Source: Bacteroidaceae bacterium
Lineage (GTDB): Bacteria; Bacteroidota; Bacteroidia; Bacteroidales; Bacteroidaceae
Direction of reading: 5' to 3'
Assembly: GCA_030843315.1 (NCBI GenBank)
Contig: JAUUPT010000037.1
Span: 1 to 40,629 of the forward strand
Length of the DNA: 40,629 bases
In this document: positions 33,940-40,629 of the stretch, one piece after another
Position numbering within the stretch: position 1 is the stretch's first letter
How the letters are laid out: every line of letters starts with the position of its first letter
Program-made: the position numbers and the translations under genes
Notes under the pieces: generated by a model
The model's database searches: none
Told to the model about the DNA's origin: nothing
The model's input: the letters and a program-made list of their open reading frames with translations, nothing else

Positions 33940-34862
33940 TAATTATCTTGTTAGTGATTCTTACTTCACCTCCTCAAAAGTAATATCAATTGATTATCAG
34001 TAACTTATATAACACACGTGACAAATACGTGACAAATATTATATAAGTACATCATACTATATCAAAATAACTGCAAATGTTCTTTAACTATAAATCCCAA
34101 TACATCAATATTATAGACTTATTTATTCTATAATGGATTCCAATATATCACATCAGATATAAATCACTGATGCAAAGATAATATTTTCCTTTAATCAAAC
34201 ATCTATAAATATATCATAATATCAATAAGTAACAAACAAATTTAAGCCATTATCTCTAGTACCACTAAACAGATAAAAAGTCTCACTAGTGTTCCATTAA
34301 AATTGGGACACTAGTGAAGCCAAACACATACTAAATTTCAAGACCTCAATTGCAACACCTGTAATACAGTGATGATTAATGCATATTTTCAGTATTCAGT
34401 AAGTCTATAAAACTCATTCCTGTTGTATCTAAGGACATTTTCAATAATGTCAATGCAAAAACGGCTCTCATTATCTTATCCAAATAAAAACCCAACAACT
34501 ATATATAATATTCTGTAATACAATATCTTGCAAACTTTTTATTAATGATTCAATATTATTAGACATCATGCCAACAATATTGCACATAGCATGATGAGAG
34601 TGAATGTGTCCAAACTCTCATAGACTAAAAATCACCCTCGCCACAGATTGTTGGAGTGAGGGTGATTTCGTTAAAAGGAGAACAAGGATCCACCCCTTTT
34701 TTCTTATATACACCTAATAACTATCAAGTTACTAGAATTCAGATATTTGAGCATTAAAGCCATACAGGTTTTGCCATTTTTGTAGCTTTCTTATTTTATA
34801 CCTCTTTTTCTATCGATTTCAATGACTTTTTTGAAGCGAAAAAACTTCAAAAAATCATTGTT
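33940..34862. other. AT-rich non-coding region upstream of the right-hand integrase
   Basis: There is no convincing gene in about 920 bp. It contains a direct repeat CGTGACAAATA (34017-34027 and 34030-34040, one mismatch at the edge) and a hairpin with 14-bp arms (34283-34296 and 34304-34317, one wobble). Two adjacent hairpins lie closer to the integrase: 34594-34601/34614-34621 and 34629-34639/34658-34668, the latter with an 11-bp stem. Its composition differs sharply from the backbone on the left. It may hold the attachment site and recombinase arm sites of the right-hand island; no flanking duplicate is inside the window, so the site cannot be defined. Confidence 0.5.
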
Positions 34863-36128
34863 ATGTTTACGGTAAATATCAAAGGGAAAAGAGACCCTAA
34901 AAACATCCATTTTGTTAAACTCGAAATGGTGTTCTACAAGCGAGGTTATGCTCGCGTTACAAAAGTTATCAATATCACAGGGCCCTACTCGGAGTGGGAT
35001 CAAAAGTCACAGCTTTTTGTCGGGAAGGAGGCTTCTGAAAAAAATAAGTCTCTCCAGCAGCAAAAACTCAAATACCTCAAAGTTGGCGAGCGTTGGGATG
35101 CCCAAGGCAAAGACTGGATTCCGGTGGAGCTATCCCATTATTACGATACCGACCCAAACTACCGAAACAAATACATCCCAATCTCGGATCTTATCGAAGA
35201 ACTGGCAATAAAGTTCGATAATCAAGAACGATATAAAAATGGGCGTGTACTCAAAAGTCTATCTACATCGCGAAAGTATCGCTACCTAAACACCTTGCTA
35301 CAGCAGTTTACTCGAAGTAAGTATCATCGGGATTTTACAAAGTATCGGTTTCGTGATCTAACAGAAAAATTCCTTCAGGATTTTGTGGTTTGGATACAAG
35401 TGCGAGCAGCAAAGAATGGAAACTCTGGCGACGTCAGTAGCAAACTCCGAAAATTGAAAGCAGCCTGCCTTTATGCCAAAGAGCAAGGAGTCTACAATAT
35501 CAATCTTAATGCTTTTGGTTCATTTAAGGAGAAGCTGAAACATCGCATTACTACCCCAAAAGGAGTGTCACCGGAAATTATGGAGCAGATTGAGGCATTT
35601 GACCGTACTCTGCTTACCAAGAAAGAACAACTCTATCTTGACTTGTTCTTGTTTAGTTACTATGCCGGAGGAATGTCTGCAATAGATGTTTGTCTGCTTA
35701 CTCGTAACCAAATCAAGGACGATCTGATTATCTATGATCGTACTAAATACGACAAACAGGCGAGGGTCATCATCATCGACAAAGCAGCGGAAATTATCGA
35801 GCACTATCGGAACGAAGCATATATGAATTATGTCTTTCCAACCATCAAGCGTTACAATCCAACCCAATCTAAACTTTACGGACGAGTGAAACGAATAAAC
35901 GCCAAAGTCAACGAGACGCTACGAAAAATCTGTGACCATTGTGGTATCAAATCACGAGTGACGTGGGGAACCGCTCGCAGCAGCTATATCTCCAAGATGA
36001 TTGACGAAGGTTTTCACCCACTCCAAGTCGCAGAATTGGCAGGCAACTCCCCGCAAACCATCTACCGCCACTACTATACCATCTCCGATAAAGAGAAAAT
36101 GAAGGAGAAGATGAATGATGTTTTTTAG
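34863..36128 (+). CDS. Divergent tyrosine recombinase-like protein
   Basis: This 421-aa protein has an arm-binding-like start (MFTVNIKGKRDPKNIHFVKL), a SAM-like core-binding domain (about 105-215) and a catalytic-fold C-terminus. Of the usual tyrosine-recombinase residues, Arg372 (GTARSSY) and nucleophile Tyr404 (RHYY) remain. The first Arg is absent (YYAGGMSAID, Ser272 at the aligned spot), the box II His is Gly369, and the LGH His is Asn395 (AGNS). The GTARSSYISKMIDEGF pattern recurs in a Bacteroidetes recombinase group, so it may still be active with altered chemistry. It is the first gene of the AT-rich right-hand block and reads toward the defence genes. Confidence 0.8.
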   Translation: MFTVNIKGKRDPKNIHFVKLEMVFYKRGYARVTKVINITGPYSEWDQKSQLFVGKEASEKNKSLQQQKLKYLKVGERWDAQGKDWIPVELSHYYDTDPNYRNKYIPISDLIEELAIKFDNQERYKNGRVLKSLSTSRKYRYLNTLLQQFTRSKYHRDFTKYRFRDLTEKFLQDFVVWIQVRAAKNGNSGDVSSKLRKLKAACLYAKEQGVYNINLNAFGSFKEKLKHRITTPKGVSPEIMEQIEAFDRTLLTKKEQLYLDLFLFSYYAGGMSAIDVCLLTRNQIKDDLIIYDRTKYDKQARVIIIDKAAEIIEHYRNEAYMNYVFPTIKRYNPTQSKLYGRVKRINAKVNETLRKICDHCGIKSRVTWGTARSSYISKMIDEGFHPLQVAELAGNSPQTIYRHYYTISDKEKMKEKMNDVF

Positions 36129-36144
36129 TTCGTAACGATTTTGC

Positions 36145-36175
36145 TTTGAGAGTATTAATAATTATGTTAACTTTA
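36145..36175 (+). promoter_or_regulatory. Promoter of the Gabija-like operon
   Basis: TTTG (36145-36148), 19 bases, then TAACTTTA (36168-36175) matches the Bacteroides consensus except the last base. It sits 22 bp upstream of the ATG of the OLD-family gene, so the defence operon probably has its own promoter rather than depending on the integrase. Confidence 0.6.
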
Positions 36176-36197
36176 TCGACTCAAAGTTTATTATAGT

Positions 36198-38162
36198 ATG
36201 AAAATTGAAAAAGTACATATAAATAATTTTAGACTACTCAGAGCCGTTGATATTTCGTTCGAAGATTTATCAACAGTAATAGTAGGTAGAAACAATTCAG
36301 GAAAAACATCTTTAACAGAAGTCTTTAGACGTTTTTTTGTTTCTCGTAATTTTAATCTGGAAGATTTCAGTTTTGAAGCGATTCAAGAGTTTAAGCAGCT
36401 ATGTATTGATTTTGCCAATGGGGAAGATGAATTGATAATACGTAGCAAACTACCTAAGATTGAATTAAGATTAGATGTTAAGTATGATAATTGTTCTGAG
36501 GACTTTTCTTTAATAAATGATTTCATTGTTGAATTAGACCCAGAAGTATCTAACGTTATCATCAACATATGCTATCAGTTAAAGGATGGGCATATATCAC
36601 CATTATTTATAGGTCTTGATGTAGATAGAGATGATTTCTGCCTTGTTCTTAAAGAAAAAATAGCAAAGTTGTATCATATTCAAATTACAGCAAGCGATCC
36701 GGCAGATACTGAAAACACGAAAGATATAGATCACAAATCCCTACTGAAGCTGATCAAAATTGATTTTATCAATGCGCAAAGAGGTTTGGATGATGTAACA
36801 ACAAAGGAAAAGGATATTCTTGGAGCAATTCTTAGTAATATATTTAGACTATCCTCTTTGGAATCAGCTCCTACAGAAATGCGAGCAAAATATGAAGAGC
36901 TAGACGCAACAATAAAAAACATTCAAAATGACGTTAACCAAGAATTAACTGAAAGAATAAACAGTTTTCTACCGACACTTTCTATCTTCGGTTATCCAGG
37001 ACTATATGATCCCAATTTAAGTACGCTTACAACATTTAATGCACAATCAATCTTAGATAGCAATACCAAAGTTAGATATATTCATAACGACTTAATTTCT
37101 CTTCCTGAATCATATAATGGACTTGGTTCTAGAAATTTAATCTATATTCTTTTTCAATTATATAGTTATTTTAGAGAGTATCAATCTCAAGAAATTTTAC
37201 CAGGGTGTCACATCGTTTTTATCGAAGAACCTGAGGCGCACTTACATCCTCAAATGCAGGAAGTTTTTATAGATCAAATAAATAATTTAATAACCAAATT
37301 CTCCTCGGATCTAAATAACGGATTGCAGTGGCCAACTCAATTTATTGTAACTACTCATTCAACTCACATTGCGAACAAAACAAGTTTTAACACTATTCGA
37401 TATTTTTTTAAGCGAGGCGATTCACACTCTACAATTGTGAAGGATTTCAATACAGAATTTAATATTAGCGAGTACCAAAAAGATCGGGAGTTTATCTATA
37501 AGTATTTAACATTGACAAAATGCGATCTCTTTTTTGCGGATAAAGCCGTAATGATAGAAGGTGCTACAGAACGAATTCTCATGCCATTATTTGTTCAAAA
37601 AATAGATGAAGATATTAAATCAAATTTGTCGTCCCAATATATATCATACGTTGAAATTGGAGGGGCATATGCTCATCATTTCTATAAATTCCTTGATTTC
37701 TTGGAACTAAGAACATTAGTTATAACAGATTTAGATTCTGTTAAGAAAACAACTGGAAATAAGGGAACAACGTATTCTGCTTGTCAAACATCAATAGGGA
37801 GTCATAGCTCAAATTCCGGAATCAGAAATTGGTTTGAAAATAAACCAGGATATGCAGATTTAAGCTCCATTCGCAGTAAAACGGATGAACAGAAATGTAT
37901 TAATCATCGTAGGATTGCATATCAGATACCTGAGGTACCCAATACGATTCCTTGTGGAAGAAGCTTTGAAGATGCATTTATTCTTGCAAACAAATCGCTT
38001 TTTTCGATAACGGGACGGGGAAAAGCCCTTGAAAAAAGAGTTTTTGATAAAGCTCAAGAGCTAAATGATTGTAAGGCGGACTTTGCGATAAAATGGGCTT
38101 TAAAAACTGGTTGGGCAATTCCAAGATACATTAAAGAGGGGTTAGTATGGTTATCGAAATGA
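36198..38162 (+). CDS. gajA: OLD-family ATPase/TOPRIM nuclease (GajA-like)
   Basis: This 654-aa protein has an N-terminal ABC-type ATPase (MKIEKVHINNFRLLRAV, Walker A GRNNSGKTS at 30-38, signature-like YNGLGSRNLIYIL about 305-318, Walker B HIVFIEEPEAHLHPQ about 337-351, then FIVTTHSTHI) and a C-terminal TOPRIM nuclease. In the nuclease VMIEGATERILMPLF (about 448) gives the catalytic Glu, LVITDLDSV (about 511) the DxD and GRSFEDAF (about 585) the last acidic cluster. In Gabija, GajA is a DNA-nicking nuclease inhibited by nucleotides and released when phage depletes them. It is larger than the reference GajA (about 578 aa). It overlaps the helicase gene by 16 bp. Confidence 0.85.
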   Translation: MKIEKVHINNFRLLRAVDISFEDLSTVIVGRNNSGKTSLTEVFRRFFVSRNFNLEDFSFEAIQEFKQLCIDFANGEDELIIRSKLPKIELRLDVKYDNCSEDFSLINDFIVELDPEVSNVIINICYQLKDGHISPLFIGLDVDRDDFCLVLKEKIAKLYHIQITASDPADTENTKDIDHKSLLKLIKIDFINAQRGLDDVTTKEKDILGAILSNIFRLSSLESAPTEMRAKYEELDATIKNIQNDVNQELTERINSFLPTLSIFGYPGLYDPNLSTLTTFNAQSILDSNTKVRYIHNDLISLPESYNGLGSRNLIYILFQLYSYFREYQSQEILPGCHIVFIEEPEAHLHPQMQEVFIDQINNLITKFSSDLNNGLQWPTQFIVTTHSTHIANKTSFNTIRYFFKRGDSHSTIVKDFNTEFNISEYQKDREFIYKYLTLTKCDLFFADKAVMIEGATERILMPLFVQKIDEDIKSNLSSQYISYVEIGGAYAHHFYKFLDFLELRTLVITDLDSVKKTTGNKGTTYSACQTSIGSHSSNSGIRNWFENKPGYADLSSIRSKTDEQKCINHRRIAYQIPEVPNTIPCGRSFEDAFILANKSLFSITGRGKALEKRVFDKAQELNDCKADFAIKWALKTGWAIPRYIKEGLVWLSK

Positions 38163-39916
38163 GGAATATAAATACAGTATTAAACCCTGCAGAACAAGCA
38201 TCGAAAGAGACTTTATCTGCAATGTTCTTGGCAATCGACAATAACCAATGCTTTAGGTTAGAAGCTGGTGCGGGTGCCGGTAAGACCTACTCCTTGATAG
38301 AAGCTTTAAAATATACCATATCCAAATATGGGAAGCTGTATCTGAAGCAAAATAGAAAAATAGCGTGTATTACGTATACTAATGTCGCTAAAGATGAAAT
38401 AAACAGTAGGCTTGATAATCATCCTATAGTGTATGCGGAAACTATTCATGCATTTAGTTGGAATATGTTAAAAAGTTTTCAAAAAGAAATGAGATCCTTT
38501 ATTCCATCAATAAGTGAAAAATGGGAGACTCGAATTACAGAAATAGGAGGAATAAAAAATCAGACTATAAAGTACGATTTGGGATACCCATCGGCTTCAG
38601 AAGAAGAGATCACATTGCATCATAATGATGTAATTGACATTATGGTGCATTTTCTAACATTTAAAAAATTCCGAACTATATTAGAAAGTTCATATCCCAT
38701 ATTGTTCATTGATGAATATCAAGATACTAATAATAAATTAGCCTTGGCTATTAAAGAACTACTTATAGAAGCTGACTCAAAAATGCTCATTGGCTTATTT
38801 GGTGACCACTGGCAAAAAATATATGGTCATTCATCTTGCGGAATTATTGAATCAACTAGTATAAAATTTATTGGTAAAAATGCAAACTTCAGATCAGACA
38901 AGAATATTGTTGATGTGTTAAACAATATGCGTCCTGATCTTCCTCAGTTTTCTAAGAATATAGAAGCGAAAGGTGAGGTTGATATTTTACACACCAATAG
39001 CTGGATTGGAGATCGTAGAACGGGCGGACATTGGGGTGGAGATCTCCCCGTTGAAGTTGCCCACGAAATTCTCCATAGCACAATAATTAAATTGACGGAT
39101 AAGGGATGGGATTTTTCGCCTGAGCATACTAAGATACTGATGCTAACTAACAATATTCTTGCAGCAGAGCAGAATTATCTTTCAATCGCTAACATATTCT
39201 CAAATACAGATGATTATTTGAAAAAGAACGATGAGTATATTAAGTTTTTTGTTGATATAATAGAACCTATTTGTGAATACTACAGTCAACGTAAATTCGG
39301 GAAAATAACGGAAATCTTAGGAGGAGGTGCAGTCGCATTAAAAAAGGCAGAAGATAAAATATTATGGAAAAAGAGTTTAGATCGTTTACTAGGGCTTAGG
39401 ATTAGTGGTACAATAGGAGACGTTATTGAACATCTGCAATTAACAAAACGACCAAGATTATCATATAAAATAGAAGATGAAGAAACGAAATTCCAGGCTT
39501 TAAAATTATTAGACGATATACCTGAGGAAGAAAAAACTTTTTTTGAAAAGACAGAAAGATTGAAGGCTGTTAGGTATAGTGAAATAATTACTCTTGCTAA
39601 CTACATAAATGATAAAACACCGTTCTCAACAAAGCACGGAGTGAAAGGAGCTGAATTTGATAATGTTTTAGTAGTATGCGGTCGAGGTTGGAATCAATAT
39701 AATTGGAATCAAATGCTAGAATGGAGTAATACTGCTGTGCCTGATGATAAAATTGAGACTTTTGAAAGAAATAGAAATTTGTTTTATGTTGCATGTTCAA
39801 GACCTAAGAAACGATTAGCTATTCTTTTTACTCAGCAGTTATCATCATTAGGAATCACAGCTTTAAAGAAATGGTTTGGGGCTCAGAATATCCATTCTTT
39901 TAATGATGAGTATTAA
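38147..39916 (+). CDS. gajB: UvrD-like helicase (GajB-like)
   Basis: This 589-aa superfamily 1 helicase has motif I EAGAGAGKTYS (about 38-48), motif II PILFIDEYQDTNN (about 184), motif III GLFGDHWQKIYG (about 222), motif IV ANFRSDKNIVDVL, motif V KHGVKGAEFDNVLVV (about 498) and motif VI NLFYVACSRPKKRLAIL (about 540). An SD-like GAGGGG sits five to six bases before the ATG at 38147, favouring this start; the ATG at 38159 would overlap the previous stop as ATGA. Gene order and overlap with an OLD-family nuclease are the Gabija arrangement. No inactivating change is visible. It is followed by a 90-bp gap to the next gene. Confidence 0.87.
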   Translation: MVIEMRNINTVLNPAEQASKETLSAMFLAIDNNQCFRLEAGAGAGKTYSLIEALKYTISKYGKLYLKQNRKIACITYTNVAKDEINSRLDNHPIVYAETIHAFSWNMLKSFQKEMRSFIPSISEKWETRITEIGGIKNQTIKYDLGYPSASEEEITLHHNDVIDIMVHFLTFKKFRTILESSYPILFIDEYQDTNNKLALAIKELLIEADSKMLIGLFGDHWQKIYGHSSCGIIESTSIKFIGKNANFRSDKNIVDVLNNMRPDLPQFSKNIEAKGEVDILHTNSWIGDRRTGGHWGGDLPVEVAHEILHSTIIKLTDKGWDFSPEHTKILMLTNNILAAEQNYLSIANIFSNTDDYLKKNDEYIKFFVDIIEPICEYYSQRKFGKITEILGGGAVALKKAEDKILWKKSLDRLLGLRISGTIGDVIEHLQLTKRPRLSYKIEDEETKFQALKLLDDIPEEEKTFFEKTERLKAVRYSEIITLANYINDKTPFSTKHGVKGAEFDNVLVVCGRGWNQYNWNQMLEWSNTAVPDDKIETFERNRNLFYVACSRPKKRLAILFTQQLSSLGITALKKWFGAQNIHSFNDEY

Positions 39917-40005
39917 TAAAATTCAATATCATAAACATATAGAATAAAGACTAATTAAATACTAAAAAGTAAATATTGTGGTTGAGATAAATAAACTATA
40001 ATTAT

Positions 40006-40362
40006 ATGAACAAACCATTTATATTGACCTATATAGATTATTTCAAACCAGAAGAATCTATAAATGAATATACTGAGTACTCTTCAGTGTTAAGTTTAAA
40101 CGTTTTAAAAGGTACAGAAACTCCTGCAACATGTGTGTTAAGCCTTGAAGGAGAAACTTTCACCAAAGCACATCAGGATGTTACTGATTTGTGTGTTTAT
40201 GCAAAAGCAGGTTTCATAAAGTTTTTAGAGAGTGGAACATTGACCTTAGTAGCACGGGAAGAAACAGATCTTAGTTTGAAGAAATCTTTTTCTCGACTCA
40301 TTCAACTTCTTGAGGGAGAGACTAACACTCGAAGTTTTCAAGATACCACCGATGTGAAGTAG
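40006..40362 (+). CDS. Putative graspetide precursor-like protein
   Basis: I do not recognise this 118-aa protein. It contains an internal repeat: LEGETFTKAHQDVTDL (about 47-62) and LEGETNTRSFQDTTDV (about 102-117), 55 residues apart, sharing L-E-G-E-T-x-T-x-x-x-x-Q-D-x-T-D. The repeats are rich in Thr and Asp/Glu, the residues that ATP-grasp ligases of the graspetide class join as side-chain esters. The second repeat is at the extreme C-terminus, the usual place of a core peptide. It stops one base before the start of an MvdD-like ATP-grasp gene. There is no signal peptide. It could instead be a non-precursor partner protein, so the precursor call is an inference from context and composition. 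Confidence 0.5.
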   Translation: MNKPFILTYIDYFKPEESINEYTEYSSVLSLNVLKGTETPATCVLSLEGETFTKAHQDVTDLCVYAKAGFIKFLESGTLTLVAREETDLSLKKSFSRLIQLLEGETNTRSFQDTTDVK

Positions 40363-40363
40363 A

Positions 40364-40629
40364 ATGATCTTAATTGTTACATACAAGAATGACTATACCG
40401 CAGATTATTTAATTAATAAATTGAATAATCTAAATGTGAAGTACTATAGATTGAATTGCGAAGATATTCTTAATCAGAGAATATCTATATCAAATATTAC
40501 GTCCGTAACAGCCTCTATTAATGGTGTTAGTAAATTTGATTCGGTTTGGTTTAGGCGAGTAACTCTTCCTGATTTAAACATTACAGCCACAAAAGCTGAA
40601 TATCTATATTATTATGCTGAGTTAGAGTC
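40364..40629 (+). CDS. MvdD-like ATP-grasp ligase (partial, runs off the window)
   Basis: The first 88 codons of an open frame read MILIVTYKNDYTADYLINKL, NNLNVKYYRLNCEDIL, then SKFDSVWFRRVTLPDLNI and TKAEYLYYYAELES. The MILIVT start, the xRLNCED strand, and especially the VWFRR motif followed by a helix are the pre-ATP-grasp domain of the MvdD/GwsG-type graspetide maturases. The catalytic ATP-grasp region lies beyond the window, so activity cannot be judged. The ATG is one base after the stop of the 118-aa gene, so translation is likely coupled. No other RiPP gene (protease, transporter, SPASM protein) is visible within the window. Confidence 0.78.
   Translation, partial: MILIVTYKNDYTADYLINKLNNLNVKYYRLNCEDILNQRISISNITSVTASINGVSKFDSVWFRRVTLPDLNITATKAEYLYYYAELE

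Noticed and set aside
34376..34471. A 31-aa open frame on the minus strand (MRAVFALTLLKMSLDTTGMS onward) in the non-coding stretch
   Set aside because: It is too short, has no promoter or relatives that I recognise, and lies in AT-rich DNA where short open frames are common; it might be a gene remnant but cannot be supported.
36198..38162. Lone OLD nuclease of a retron or other OLD-based system
   Set aside because: No reverse transcriptase or structured non-coding RNA is seen, and the overlapping UvrD-like helicase fits Gabija better; a divergent OLD system is still possible.

Overview
The window looks like a human-gut Bacteroides chromosome. Supporting signs are -7 boxes of the TAnnTTTG type with little use of Shine-Dalgarno sites, SPII lipoproteins with Asp-rich segments after the cysteine, IntDOT-like integrases, HU-like and DUF4248/DUF4250/DUF4738/DUF4890-type proteins, an ECF/FecR locus, and a cobalamin-riboswitch-controlled BtuB/BtuG operon. 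A conserved, moderately GC-rich backbone is interrupted by three clearly more AT-rich accessory blocks.

Left block (1-3281): a tyrosine integrase, a RhuM-like protein and a ComF-like phosphoribosyltransferase are all on the minus strand. They lie just past the 3' end of a tRNA-Ser(UGA) gene, the classic end of a tRNA-targeted island that continues out of the window to the left.

Backbone 1 (3.4-12.7 kb): mutS2 and an L-serine dehydratase are on the plus strand. On the minus strand follow two PepSY-like secreted proteins, an OmpR-type two-component system, a DUF4738 lipoprotein, a His-rich DUF4890 protein, a DUF4248 protein and an HU-like protein. Accessory block 2 (12.8-15.77 kb) is an AT-rich mcrB-mcrC pair (type IV restriction) set between two HU-like genes. 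Downstream of trkA, just before the second HU-like gene, is a striking 104-bp dyad made of four 20-bp motif copies.

Backbone 2 (16.6-33.9 kb): trkA-trkH (K+ uptake), a stand-alone TrpB2, a ClC channel, a small DUF4250 protein, and an ECF sigma/FecR locus with two paralogous carboxypeptidase-like regulatory-domain proteins and no TonB-dependent transporter. Next is the B12 uptake operon (riboswitch-btuB-btuG-btuF-btuC, without its ATPase), then a Cof-type HAD phosphatase fused to a hotdog thioesterase.

Right block (33.9 kb to the end): about 1 kb of AT-rich, hairpin-bearing non-coding DNA leads to a catalytically divergent tyrosine integrase. It is followed by a two-gene OLD-family nuclease/UvrD-like helicase operon (Gabija-like anti-phage defence). 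At the very edge is a 118-aa protein with an internally repeated E/T/D-rich segment, two bases upstream of the start of an MvdD-like ATP-grasp ligase. The last pair reads as an uncharacterised graspetide-type RiPP system cut off by the window end, and it is the most promising novel element here.
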